A stretch of 64,000 nt of DNA from an uncultured Lachnospiraceae bacterium (GTDB lineage: Bacteria > Bacillota > Clostridia > Lachnospirales > Lachnospiraceae): NCBI GenBank assembly GCA_947589315.1, contig CANPZE010000003.1, positions 1 through 64,000 on the forward strand, in the 5' to 3' direction. The first letter of the stretch is position 1. Each line of letters starts with the position of its first letter. Positions 1 through 9,030 of this stretch are shown here, piece after piece. The notes beneath the pieces were generated by a model. The model searched no databases and had not been told where the DNA came from. It worked only from the letters and a program-made list of their open reading frames with translations. Both the position numbers and the translations under genes were made by a program.

Positions 1-666
1 TACGTCTACTCCCTCCTTGTGCATAATAGCTACCCCTTCGCATACATCGTTCGCGCCATAGCAATTTACCTTGGAACGGAGACCGTCTGAATAGGACTTG
101 CGGAATACTTCTTTCACCGTATTGGTATAAGGATCGTATTCTGTCTCGACAAAGGTAAATCCATTGATCCGGGAAATGATCTGCGCCGCATCCTTGCCCA
201 GTCCGTTCAGGATAACGCGGAGAGGCTTCTGGCGTACTTTGTTTGCTTTCTCTGCGATACCAATAGCTCCTTCGGCTGCAGCGAAAGACTCATGTCCTGC
301 CAGGAAGCAGAAGCACTCTGTCTCCTCCTCCAAAAGCATTTTACCAAGATTGCCATGTCCCAGTCCTACCTTACGGGTATCTGCTACAGAACCGGGGATA
401 CAGAAGGACTGTAAGCCTTCGCCGATCGCAGCCGCAGCGTCTGCCGCACGCCGGCAGTTTTTCTTAATTGCAATAGCGGCTCCTACTGTATATGCCCAAC
501 AGGCATTCTCGAAACAGATAGGCTGAATGCCCTTTACCTGCTCATATACATTGAGCCCGGCATCTTTTGTGATCTTCTCCGCCTCTTCGATAGAAGAGAT
601 GCCATAGCTATTCAGTACGCTATTGATTTTATCAATTCTTCTTTCATATGATTCAAATAATGCCAT
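1..666 (-). CDS. GGGtGRT protein, N-terminal 222 residues (cut by window edge)
   Basis: Reading from an ATG at 666 on the minus strand gives an open frame of 222 codons running off the left edge. It begins MALFESYERRIDKINSVLNS and contains glycine-rich stretches such as LGHGNLGKM and GHESFAAAEGAIGIAEKA. This matches the family called GGGtGRT protein (PF14057), usually about 330 residues, whose biochemical role is not established. The start is supported by AAAGGAGG about 10 bases upstream. It lies 21 bases downstream of a NifU-like scaffold gene on the same strand, a pairing common in Clostridia, so a link to iron-sulfur chemistry is inferred. The C-terminal third lies outside the window. Confidence 0.8.
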   Translation of the reverse strand, partial: MALFESYERRIDKINSVLNSYGISSIEEAEKITKDAGLNVYEQVKGIQPICFENACWAYTVGAAIAIKKNCRRAADAAAAIGEGLQSFCIPGSVADTRKVGLGHGNLGKMLLEEETECFCFLAGHESFAAAEGAIGIAEKANKVRQKPLRVILNGLGKDAAQIISRINGFTFVETEYDPYTNTVKEVFRKSYSDGLRSKVNCYGANDVCEGVAIMHKEGVDV

Positions 667-687
667 GATTCGTTTGCCTCCTTTATA

Positions 688-1395
688 TTATTTTTCAATT
701 TCCTTGTCAGTTCTGGGATCGATGAGCTTTACGGCATCCTCTACACGGCCATACTGTCCGGAAGCCTTCTCCCATGCTGTGTTGGGGTCATCGCCATTCT
801 TGATGAAGTCTGTCATCTTACCAAGGCTAACGAATTTGTATCCAATGATCAGATCCTCGGCGTCCAGGGCGATAGCGGTTACATAGCCCTCAGCCATTTC
901 CAGATAACGGGGGCCCTTCTTCAGAGTTCCATACATGGTGCCAACCTGGGAACGGAGGCCCTTACCAAGATCCTCCAGGCCTGCGCCTACAGCAAGTCCG
1001 TCTTCCGAAAAAGCGGACTGAGAACGTCCGTATACAATCTGCAGGAACAATTCTCTCATAGCGGTATTGATGGCATCGCATACCAGGTCAGTATTCAGAG
1101 CCTCCATTACGGTACGTCCTGGAAGGATCTCAGCAGCCATAGCGGCAGAGTGGGTCATACCGGAACATCCGATTGTCTCTACCAGCGCTTCCTGGATGAT
1201 ACCCTCTTTCACATTCAGGCTCAGTTTGCAGGCGCCCTGCTGGGGAGCGCACCAGCCTACACCGTGGGTAAAACCGGATATATCCTTTACTTCCTTTGCC
1301 TTAACCCATTTCGCTTCTTCCGGGATCGGTGCGCAGCCATGGTTCACACCCTGAGCAACTGGGCACATGTTTTCTACTTCCTGTGAATAAATCAT
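688..1395 (-). CDS. NifU-like iron-sulfur cluster assembly scaffold protein
   Basis: The 235-residue product resembles the NifU/IscU N-terminal scaffold fold, on which iron-sulfur clusters are assembled from desulfurase-derived sulfur. Conserved cysteines are visible in GWCAPQQGACK and TIGCSGMTHSA. I start it at ATG 1395 (MIYSQEVENM) because GAAAGGAG sits 7 bases upstream; an ATG six bases earlier would leave almost no spacing. It is longer than a typical 130-residue IscU. It is the first gene of a likely two-gene operon with the GGGtGRT gene. The region upstream is shared with the divergent rnpB promoter. The family assignment is fairly secure; the client proteins are unknown. Confidence 0.8.
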   Translation of the reverse strand: MIYSQEVENMCPVAQGVNHGCAPIPEEAKWVKAKEVKDISGFTHGVGWCAPQQGACKLSLNVKEGIIQEALVETIGCSGMTHSAAMAAEILPGRTVMEALNTDLVCDAINTAMRELFLQIVYGRSQSAFSEDGLAVGAGLEDLGKGLRSQVGTMYGTLKKGPRYLEMAEGYVTAIALDAEDLIIGYKFVSLGKMTDFIKNGDDPNTAWEKASGQYGRVEDAVKLIDPRTDKEIEK

Positions 1396-1502
1396 GTTCA
1401 TACTCCTTTCGATATGCTTATTATCTGCGGTAAACTCGCAGTACTGGTTACATTTTCGCACAATTTTATTATTAAGTCTACACTTTTTGATAAATTTCTT
1501 GA

Positions 1503-1531
1503 TTTACTTTTAAAAAGGGTCATGATAAAAT
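1503..1531 (+). promoter_or_regulatory. Candidate sigma-A promoter of rnpB
   Basis: TTTACT (1503-1508) and TAAAAT (1526-1531) are spaced by 17 bases. A start about 7 to 11 bases downstream would coincide with the mapped 5' end of the RNase P RNA near 1542. The -35 match is weak, so this is a prediction. Confidence 0.5.
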
Positions 1532-1541
1532 AAAGCGGAAT

Positions 1542-1882
1542 GAGCAGTACGGACAATCGCAGCTGCAAGCGCCGAAAGGCCGCAGGTGAGGAAAGTCCGG
1601 GCTTCATAGGGCAGGATGCCGGATAACGTCCGGTGGAGGCGACTCCCAGGCCAGTGCAACAGAAAAGAACCGCCTGTCTATTCAGGTAAGGGTGAAAAGG
1701 CGAGGTAAGAGCTCACCGCATATCTGGCAACAGATATGGCTGTGTAAACCCCATCCGAAGCAAGACCGAACAGGAGCGATACAGCGGCCCGCTGTACTCC
1801 GGGTAGGTCGCTTGAGCCTGCCGGTAACGGCAGGCCTAGATAGATGATTGTCTAAAACAGAACTCGGCTTACGGTACTGCTC
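1542..1882 (+). ncRNA. rnpB: RNase P RNA, bacterial class A
   Basis: This is the catalytic RNA that trims the 5' leader from tRNA precursors. Recognisable conserved blocks are GAGGAAAGTCCGGGCT near 1587, the ACAGAAA element, GTAAGGGTGAAAAGGCG near 1686, GGTAAGAGCTCACCG, and the 3' block ACAGAACTCGGCTTACG near 1857. The ends are set by pairing between the 5' GAGCAGTACGG and the 3' TACGGTACTGCTC (helix P1). The arrangement fits class A rather than the Bacillus class B form. It sits 65 bases upstream of mutS. I see no clear intrinsic terminator behind it, so read-through into mutS is possible. End positions may be off by a few bases. Confidence 0.95.
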
Positions 1883-1947
1883 GTTCCTAATTCAGAGCTG
1901 TTATATTAAATTCAGGATAAGAGAGATAAAGAAGCGAGGAAGATACC

Positions 1948-4650
1948 ATGCCACTCACACCCATGATGCAGAACTATATGGATACCAAGGAGGAATACAA
2001 GGATTGTATTCTTTTTTATCGTTTAGGGGACTTTTATGAAATGTTCTTTGAGGATGCCAAAATCTGTTCCAAAGAACTGGAGCTGACCCTGACCGGTAAA
2101 AGCTGTGGAATGGAAGAGAAGGCTCCCATGTGTGGGATCCCGTTCCATGCCGCCGATTCCTATCTGAACAAGCTGGTGAGCCGCGGGTATAAAGTGGCCA
2201 TCTGCGAGCAGGTAGAAGACCCCAGGCAGGCAAAAGGGCTGGTACGCCGGGAGGTGATCCGGATCGCTACCCCAGGCACGAATATTGATGTCCAGACCCT
2301 GGATGAATCCCGGAATAATTATCTGATGTGTGTGGTATATACAGTGAACGCATATGGCGTTTCTTATGTGGATGTGACCACAGGAGATTACTACGTAACG
2401 GAATTTGATACAGAGAATAAGCTGCTGGACGAGATTGGCAAGACAGCCCCTTCTGAGATTATCTGTAACGATTCCTTTCTGGTATCCGGGATCGATCTGG
2501 AGGATCTGCGGGGAAGGATGGGCATCGTCATTTCCTCTGTTGACGCCTGGTACTTTGACCAGGACCGATGCCAGCAAAGCCTGTGCAAGCATTTTAAAGT
2601 CTCTTCCCTGGCCGGTCTGGGCCTTTCTGATTATTCCATCGGCATTACTGCGGCCGGGGCTGTCATGCAGTATCTGAAAGAAACGCAGAAAATCTCTTTG
2701 GACCATATCACCGGGATCCGCCCCTATGTTCCCAGCAGCTATATGCTTCTGGACCGCTCCACCAGAAGAAATCTGGAGCTGTGTGAAACAATGCGGGAAA
2801 AGGCCAAGAGAGGTTCCCTGTTCTGGGTGCTGGACAAGACCAGGACTGCAATGGGGGCAAGGAAGCTGAGAAAGGCTATCGAGCAGCCACTCCTGGATCT
2901 CACCCAGATCAATGGGAGGCTGGATACGGTCCAGCTGCTGAACGACAATGCCATTACCCGGGAGGAGCTTCGGGAATACCTTTCCCCCATCTATGATCTG
3001 GAACGGCTGATCAGTAAGATCAGTTACCGCAGCGCTAATCCACGGGACCTGATCGCCTTTAAACAATCCCTGGAAATGCTGCCCCCTATCCGGTGCGTGC
3101 TTACTTCCTTTCCCGATTCTCTGTTAAAAGAACAGGGAGAGAAGCTGGACACTCTGGAAGATCTTTTTACAGAGATCGACAGGGCCATTGTAGAGGACCC
3201 TCCCCTTACCCTGCGGGAGGGAGGCATCATTAAAGACGGCTACCATGAGGAGATCGACCGCCTGCGCCATGCCAAGACGGACGGAAAGAACTGGCTGGCC
3301 CAGCTGCTGGAAGAGGAAAAGGAGAAAACCGGGATCAAAAATCTGCGGATTAAGTTCAATAAAGTATTCGGGTATTATCTGGAGGTAACTAATTCCTATA
3401 AAAATATGGTTCCCGAGGATTGGATTCGCAAACAGACCCTGGCCAATGCAGAACGGTATACCACCCCGAAATTAAAAGAACTGGAAGACACCATTTTGGG
3501 GGCGGAGGATAAGCTGTATACTCTGGAATACAATCTATTCTGCCAGGTACGGGACAGCATATACCAGGAGATCGCCCGGATCCAGAATGCCGCCCGGATC
3601 ATTGCGGATATTGATATGCTGGCTTCTCTGGCAGTGGTGGCAGAGCAGAATAATTATGTCCGTCCGGAAATGAAGAAAAAGGGCGGTATTGTGATTAAAA
3701 ACGGGAGGCATCCCGTAGTGGAACGGATGATCCAAAATGATATGTTTGTCCCTAACGATACCTTTCTGGATAATGATAAACATCGGATCAGCATTATCAC
3801 CGGCCCTAATATGGCGGGAAAGTCCACCTATATGCGCCAGACTGCCCTCATTGTATTGATGGCTCAGATCGGCTCCTTTGTACCGGCAGAAAGCGCCCAG
3901 ATCGGTCTGGTCGACAGGATTTTTACAAGAGTGGGGGCTTCGGATGACCTGGCCAGTGGGCAGAGTACCTTTATGGTAGAGATGACAGAAGTGGCCAATA
4001 TCCTTCGGAACGCCACCAAAAACAGTCTGATCATTCTGGACGAAATCGGGCGGGGGACCAGCACCTTTGACGGCCTTGGGATCGCCTGGGCTGTCATCGA
4101 ACATATTGCCAATACCAGGCTGCTGGGAGCCAAAACATTATTTGCCACCCATTACCATGAGCTTACGGAATTGGAAGGAAAGCTGGACAGTGTAGACAAT
4201 TATTGTATTGCCGTTAAGGAGCAGGGGGAGGATATTATCTTCCTCCGCAAGATCGTAAAAGGCGGGGCGGACAAAAGTTACGGCATTCAGGTGGCAAAAC
4301 TGGCCGGAGTCCCGGAAAATGTGCTTCAGAGGGCCCGGGCTATTGTGGATGAGTTAAGTGATAATGATATTGCTGATAAGGCCAAATCGATTTCTGTAGA
4401 AGGGGAAGCTGCCGATTACAATTATGGGATTGAACAGCAGACAGCCAAACCTAAAGCCCGCAGGCAGACTGCAGAGGAAAGGGAATCCGAGGAAATGGGG
4501 CAGCTTTCTTTGTTCGGCTCTTCCAATGCTAATATCCGTACGGATGATATTATCATAGAGCTGCATGATCTGGACTTGTCAACGACTACTCCGATTGAGG
4601 CGATGAACATATTGTACAGGCTGCAGACCAAGCTGCGGGATAGAATGTAA
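1948..4650 (+). CDS. mutS: DNA mismatch repair protein MutS
   Basis: MutS recognises base mismatches and small loops and recruits MutL. The 900-residue length is normal for the family. The mismatch-reading Phe-x-Glu motif is present in GDFYEMF (F29, E31). The ATPase has Walker A GPNMAGKST near residues 619-627 and Walker B ILDEIGRGTST near 695, followed by the FATHYHEL histidine switch. The C-terminal tail contains the QLSLF sequence that in other MutS proteins binds the sliding clamp. The ATG at 1948 follows a purine-rich GAGGAAG site. mutL follows after 19 bases, so the two are probably cotranscribed. Confidence 0.98.
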   Translation: MPLTPMMQNYMDTKEEYKDCILFYRLGDFYEMFFEDAKICSKELELTLTGKSCGMEEKAPMCGIPFHAADSYLNKLVSRGYKVAICEQVEDPRQAKGLVRREVIRIATPGTNIDVQTLDESRNNYLMCVVYTVNAYGVSYVDVTTGDYYVTEFDTENKLLDEIGKTAPSEIICNDSFLVSGIDLEDLRGRMGIVISSVDAWYFDQDRCQQSLCKHFKVSSLAGLGLSDYSIGITAAGAVMQYLKETQKISLDHITGIRPYVPSSYMLLDRSTRRNLELCETMREKAKRGSLFWVLDKTRTAMGARKLRKAIEQPLLDLTQINGRLDTVQLLNDNAITREELREYLSPIYDLERLISKISYRSANPRDLIAFKQSLEMLPPIRCVLTSFPDSLLKEQGEKLDTLEDLFTEIDRAIVEDPPLTLREGGIIKDGYHEEIDRLRHAKTDGKNWLAQLLEEEKEKTGIKNLRIKFNKVFGYYLEVTNSYKNMVPEDWIRKQTLANAERYTTPKLKELEDTILGAEDKLYTLEYNLFCQVRDSIYQEIARIQNAARIIADIDMLASLAVVAEQNNYVRPEMKKKGGIVIKNGRHPVVERMIQNDMFVPNDTFLDNDKHRISIITGPNMAGKSTYMRQTALIVLMAQIGSFVPAESAQIGLVDRIFTRVGASDDLASGQSTFMVEMTEVANILRNATKNSLIILDEIGRGTSTFDGLGIAWAVIEHIANTRLLGAKTLFATHYHELTELEGKLDSVDNYCIAVKEQGEDIIFLRKIVKGGADKSYGIQVAKLAGVPENVLQRARAIVDELSDNDIADKAKSISVEGEAADYNYGIEQQTAKPKARRQTAEERESEEMGQLSLFGSSNANIRTDDIIIELHDLDLSTTTPIEAMNILYRLQTKLRDRM

Positions 4651-4669
4651 ACAGGCAGGAGGGAATACT

Positions 4670-6520
4670 ATGGCTGGAATCCATGTGTTAGATCAGGACA
4701 CAATTAACCAAATAGCCGCCGGAGAAGTGATCGAGCGGCCGATGGCGGTAGTTAAGGAACTGGTGGAAAATGCGATCGATGCCGGAGCCAACTCTGTCAC
4801 GATAGAGATTAAAGAAGGGGGAACCTCTCTGATACGCATTACGGACAACGGAAGCGGGATTGGGGAGGAGGATATCCCCCTGGCTTTTTTGCCCCATGCT
4901 ACCAGCAAGATCCGTGAAGTGACAGATCTTCTCAGGATAGCCACCCTGGGCTTCCGGGGAGAGGCTCTGGCCAGTATTGCTGCCGTATCCCAGCTGGAGC
5001 TGATCACGAAGACCAGAGAGGCTCTGATGGGGAACCGCTATTGCATAGAAGGGGGAGAGGAAAAGATCCTGGAATCCGTTGGCTGTCCCGAAGGGACTAC
5101 CGTGCTGGTACGCAATCTGTTCTATAATACTCCCGCCCGGCTGAAGTTTTTGAAAACGCCCGCTACGGAAGCCGGTTATATCAGCGGTCTGGTAGAGAGG
5201 ATGGCCCTGTCCCATCCTCACATTTCCTTCCGCTTTATCAACCAGAACCAGTCCAGACTGCATACATCCGGCAACGGCAGCCTGAAGGATGTGATTTATC
5301 AGATCTATGGCCGGGATATTGCTGCCAACCTTCTGGAAGTGGATTCGGAGCAGTCCTCCTGCCGGGTGCAGGGCTTTATCGGCAAACCGGTAGTCTCCCG
5401 TGGGAATCGGAATTTTATGAATTATTTTATCAATGGGAGATACATTAAAAGCAATGTGGTCCATAGGGCCATTGAGGATGCCTACGCCCCCTATTCCATG
5501 CAGCACAGGTATCCTTTTACGGCTCTGCATTTTACCATTGATCCGGAGCGTATTGATATTAATGTACATCCCCAGAAGATGGAACTGCGCTTTAGCAATG
5601 GGCAGGAAATGTATCAAAGCATCTATCATGCCGTCAGCGAGGGATTGAAACAGAAGGAGCATATCCCGGAGATCCGGCTGGCCGCTCCGGATCCTCCCAG
5701 GGCACCGGAGAAAATAGAACAGCCGGCTTCTCCGGCTCGCTCCCAGCGTCAGCCGGAGCCCTTTGAGAAACAGCGCAGACGCATGATGGAGGGAGAATCG
5801 CCTTCCACAAAGATACTGGAAACCCTCAAACGCCAGGAAGAACAACAGGACTGGAACGCATCAGAAGTACGGGAACGGAGGGAATACGCCGCCGGCCAAC
5901 AGGAATCTCTGTTCGGACAGGGAATCTTATCAGGGGAAGGCGTCAAAGAATGCCGCATTATCGGCCAGGTGTTTGCCACATACTGGATTCTGGAGTATGA
6001 GGGGGCAATGTACCTGGTGGACCAGCATGCCGCTCATGAGAAAGTGCTGTATGAACGGTTTATGCGGGAATTGAAGGAGAAAAAGGCCGCCAGCCAGCTG
6101 CTCCAGCCTCCCATCATTCTGACCCTGACAATGGCAGAGGAACAGGTGGTAAAGGAGCAGGAAGAAATCTTCACCAGGCTGGGTTATCAGATAGAAGCCT
6201 TTGGAGGACGGGACTATGCGGTGACAGCGGTACCGGCCCACCTTCCCTCTGTGGGGGAGGCTGAGCTGCTGAAGGAAGTGATTGACACTCTGGTAGACGA
6301 GCATGCCAGCCAGACTCCGGAGATTTTGATGGACCGGCTGGCATCCATGTCCTGCAAGGCGGCGGTAAAAGGGAACCATCAGCTGCCCCAGGAACAGATG
6401 CACGCCCTTTTGCAGGAGCTGATGACCCTGGAGAATCCTTATCATTGCCCCCATGGAAGGCCAACGATGATCAAGATGACAAGGCAGGAGCTGGAAAAGA
6501 AATTTAAACGGATTGTGTGA
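4670..6520 (+). CDS. mutL: DNA mismatch repair endonuclease MutL
   Basis: MutL couples MutS mismatch recognition to strand incision. The N-terminal GHKL ATPase shows ELVENAIDAGA, DNGSGI and GFRGEALASI. The C-terminal domain carries the metal-binding endonuclease motif DQHAAHEKVLYE at about residues 451-462 and the later CPHGRPT box, so this is the nicking type of MutL found in organisms without MutH. The linker (about residues 340-420) is rich in Pro, Gln and Glu, as expected. The length of 616 is typical. AGGAGG precedes the ATG at 4670. The stop lies 34 bases before the chosen miaA start. Confidence 0.98.
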   Translation: MAGIHVLDQDTINQIAAGEVIERPMAVVKELVENAIDAGANSVTIEIKEGGTSLIRITDNGSGIGEEDIPLAFLPHATSKIREVTDLLRIATLGFRGEALASIAAVSQLELITKTREALMGNRYCIEGGEEKILESVGCPEGTTVLVRNLFYNTPARLKFLKTPATEAGYISGLVERMALSHPHISFRFINQNQSRLHTSGNGSLKDVIYQIYGRDIAANLLEVDSEQSSCRVQGFIGKPVVSRGNRNFMNYFINGRYIKSNVVHRAIEDAYAPYSMQHRYPFTALHFTIDPERIDINVHPQKMELRFSNGQEMYQSIYHAVSEGLKQKEHIPEIRLAAPDPPRAPEKIEQPASPARSQRQPEPFEKQRRRMMEGESPSTKILETLKRQEEQQDWNASEVRERREYAAGQQESLFGQGILSGEGVKECRIIGQVFATYWILEYEGAMYLVDQHAAHEKVLYERFMRELKEKKAASQLLQPPIILTLTMAEEQVVKEQEEIFTRLGYQIEAFGGRDYAVTAVPAHLPSVGEAELLKEVIDTLVDEHASQTPEILMDRLASMSCKAAVKGNHQLPQEQMHALLQELMTLENPYHCPHGRPTMIKMTRQELEKKFKRIV

Positions 6521-6554
6521 CAGTAAGATCGCAGACGCAGAAGGGATAAAAGAG

Positions 6555-7514
6555 ATGGAAATAATGCCAAAGAGACCTCTGATCATTCTGACCGGCCCTA
6601 CGGCAGTGGGGAAGACAGCCCTTTCTATTGATCTGGCAAAGGCAGTCAACGGAGAAATTATTTCGGCGGATTCCATGCAGGTCTATCGTGGTATGGATAT
6701 TGGCACTGCGAAAATCTCCCGGGAAGAAATGAAAGGGGTTCCCCATTATCTGATCGATGAGCTGGATCCGCAGGAAGAATTTAATGCGGTTATCTTTCAG
6801 AGGTTATGCAGGCAATATATGGAAAAAATATATGACAAAGGCAAGATTCCCATTATCGTGGGAGGAACCGGTTTTTATATCCAGGCGGTGCTTTATGATA
6901 TTCAGTTCATCAGCCAGGAGACAGACAGCGATTATCGGAAGGAACTGCAGAGACTGGCCCATATACAGGGGAATCAGGCATTGCATGACCAGCTCAGGCA
7001 AGTGGATCCCCAGGCTGCAGAAGAGATCCATGCCAATAATGTAAAACGAGTGATCCGGGCGCTGGAATACTATCATGAGACGGGACATCCCATTTCCCGG
7101 CATAACCGGGAACAGCGGGAACGGCAATCCCCTTATCACTTCCGTTACTATGTGTTAAGCCTGCCCCGGCCCGTGTTATATCAGCGGATCAATGAACGGG
7201 TGGACCAGATGGAGAAAAGCGGGCTGCTGGAGGAGGTCCGGCGCCTGCGGGAGCAGGGCTGTACCAGAGACCTGGTATCCATGCAGGGACTGGGATATAA
7301 AGAACTTCTGGATGCCCTGGAAGGGAAATGCACGGTAAGCGAAGCGCTGGAAAAGGTAAAAAAAGAGACGCGGCATTTTGCCAAAAGGCAATTTACCTGG
7401 TTCCGCCGGGAAAAAGAGGTGATCTGGCTGGAAAAGGAAAAATTCGCCAGTGAGCAGGAATTGCTGGCATATTGCCTTACAGACCTGCGGCGGGAAGGGA
7501 TCATAGGAGAATAA
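6555..7514 (+). CDS. miaA: tRNA dimethylallyltransferase MiaA
   Basis: MiaA transfers a dimethylallyl group to N6 of A37 in tRNAs that read codons starting with U. Walker A GPTAVGKT is at residues 14-21, and further family motifs follow: SADSMQVYRGMDIGTAK, VGGTGFYIQA and the C-terminal RQFTWFR. I chose ATG 6555 (MEIMPKRP), preceded by AGAAGGGA; an in-frame TTG at 6513 would overlap mutL and adds residues unlike the family. The resulting 319 residues is normal. The mutS-mutL-miaA order is widespread in Firmicutes. Here hfq, a frequent next neighbour, is absent. Confidence 0.96.
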   Translation: MEIMPKRPLIILTGPTAVGKTALSIDLAKAVNGEIISADSMQVYRGMDIGTAKISREEMKGVPHYLIDELDPQEEFNAVIFQRLCRQYMEKIYDKGKIPIIVGGTGFYIQAVLYDIQFISQETDSDYRKELQRLAHIQGNQALHDQLRQVDPQAAEEIHANNVKRVIRALEYYHETGHPISRHNREQRERQSPYHFRYYVLSLPRPVLYQRINERVDQMEKSGLLEEVRRLREQGCTRDLVSMQGLGYKELLDALEGKCTVSEALEKVKKETRHFAKRQFTWFRREKEVIWLEKEKFASEQELLAYCLTDLRREGIIGE

Positions 7515-7532
7515 CAGAAGGGAAGAAGAGAA

Positions 7533-8828
7533 ATGGATCTGAGAGAATTTTATAGGCAGTCTGGCATTGATGAGGAAGTCTTCGCCCTGTGCCAGGATAT
7601 TGAAAGGGGGTTGAAGGACCGCTTTGAACAGATCGACCAGACGGCAGAATATAATCAGATGAAAGTATTGCGGGCAATGCAGCGCAATCAGGTCAGCGCG
7701 GGCTGTTTTGAAGCCACCACCGGCTACGGCTATGATGATCTGGGAAGGGATACCCTGGAACAGGTGTATGCGGATGTCTTCCAGACAGAAGCAGCGCTGG
7801 TACGTCCCCAGCTCACCTGTGGGACCCATGCCCTGACAGTGGCCCTGTCCGCAATTCTCCGTCCCGGAGACCAGCTTTTGTCACCGGTGGGAAGACCCTA
7901 TGATACCCTGGAGGGCGTCATCGGGACGAAGAAGGACAATCCCCCTGGCTCCCTGAAGGAATTCGGCATCACATATCGCCAGGTAGAATTACTGCCCGAT
8001 GGATCCTTTGACTGGGAGGGGATCCGCAGCGCTGTCAACGGCAAGACAAAGCTGGTGACAATACAGCGCTCCAAGGGTTACGATCCCCGTCCCACCCTTT
8101 CTGTAGAACGGATCGGAGAACTCATTGCCTTTCTGAAAAAGATCAAACCGGAACTGATCTGCATGGTAGATAACTGCTACGGAGAATTTGTAGAGACCCG
8201 GGAACCCTCCCAGGCAGGAGCTGATCTGTGCGTGGGATCCCTGATCAAGAATCCCGGAGGGGGGCTGGCCCCGATTGGCGGTTATATTGCAGGCAGGGAA
8301 GAATTAATCCGGCTGTGCGCCTGCCGCCTGACGGCGCCGGGGCTGGAAAAGGAAGTAGGGGCTACTCTGGGATTGAACCGCTCCTTCTTCCAGGGCTTTT
8401 TTCTGGCGCCTGTCGTGACTGCGGGGGCCCTAAAAAGCGCAATCTTTGCGGCCAATGTCTATCAGCGCCTGGGCTTTCCTGTTGTACCCGATGGCACGCA
8501 GTCCCGGCATGATATTATCCAGGCAGTGACCCTGGGCAGCCCGGAGGCCGTCATTGCCTTTTGCCAGGGGATCCAGGCCGCGGCGCCGGTAGACAGCCAC
8601 GTTGCCCCGGAACCCTATGCCATGCCCGGTTATCACAGCGATGTGATCATGGCGGCAGGAGCCTTCGTCCAGGGCTCTTCGATCGAGCTGAGCGCAGATG
8701 GCCCGATCGAACCTCCCTATGCCGTTTATTTCCAGGGAGGCCTCACCTGGTACCACGGCAAATACGGGATTATGATGTCTGTACAAAAGCTGAAGGATTC
8801 CGGCCTGCTCCCGGCTCTCCAGCCGTAA
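7533..8828 (+). CDS. PLP-dependent methionine gamma-lyase family protein (YnbB / 'aluminium resistance' family)
   Basis: The 431-residue product belongs to the fold-type I PLP enzymes annotated as methionine gamma-lyase family or aluminium resistance proteins; Bacillus YnbB is in the same family and also lies near miaA. The likely Schiff-base lysine is K239 in GSLIKNPGGG, and VRPQLTCGTHAL and DNCYGEFVE are typical family segments. The real substrate has not been established for this group, so lyase activity on methionine is a family label only. The gene begins 18 bases after miaA behind AGAAGGGAAGAAG. About 200 bases separate it from radC, so the operon probably ends here. Confidence 0.85.
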   Translation: MDLREFYRQSGIDEEVFALCQDIERGLKDRFEQIDQTAEYNQMKVLRAMQRNQVSAGCFEATTGYGYDDLGRDTLEQVYADVFQTEAALVRPQLTCGTHALTVALSAILRPGDQLLSPVGRPYDTLEGVIGTKKDNPPGSLKEFGITYRQVELLPDGSFDWEGIRSAVNGKTKLVTIQRSKGYDPRPTLSVERIGELIAFLKKIKPELICMVDNCYGEFVETREPSQAGADLCVGSLIKNPGGGLAPIGGYIAGREELIRLCACRLTAPGLEKEVGATLGLNRSFFQGFFLAPVVTAGALKSAIFAANVYQRLGFPVVPDGTQSRHDIIQAVTLGSPEAVIAFCQGIQAAAPVDSHVAPEPYAMPGYHSDVIMAAGAFVQGSSIELSADGPIEPPYAVYFQGGLTWYHGKYGIMMSVQKLKDSGLLPALQP

Positions 8829-8912
8829 TGATTTTTCTGGAAGATTTTGCCATATGAGGGGAAATCCTGTCGAAAAAGGAGAGAGAATAGAAAAAATCAG
8901 CGAAATATACAT

Positions 8913-8928
8913 GATTTCTTAAGAAATC
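8913..8928. repeat. Perfect 16-base palindrome upstream of radC
   Basis: GATTTCTT is followed directly by its reverse complement AAGAAATC in the 202-base gap between the PLP enzyme and radC. It could be an operator, but no family-specific match is recognised. Confidence 0.5.
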
Positions 8929-9030
8929 TATTCTATACAAAAGTTCGGTTTTATGATACCATTATCTGGAATGCGTGAAAACTCATGCATATTATGTGGG
9001 GAAGGCTTCCGTAAAAGGAGGCCGAGAACA

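Noticed and set aside
2023-3066. Long open frame on the minus strand inside mutS (and similar ones inside mutL at 4688-5845)
   Set aside because: It lies wholly within a well-conserved gene on the other strand, has no ribosome site or recognisable domain, and its composition reflects the reverse of mutS codons.
6513-6554. Upstream TTG start for miaA overlapping mutL
   Set aside because: The extra residues do not resemble MiaA, while ATG 6555 has a ribosome site at good spacing.
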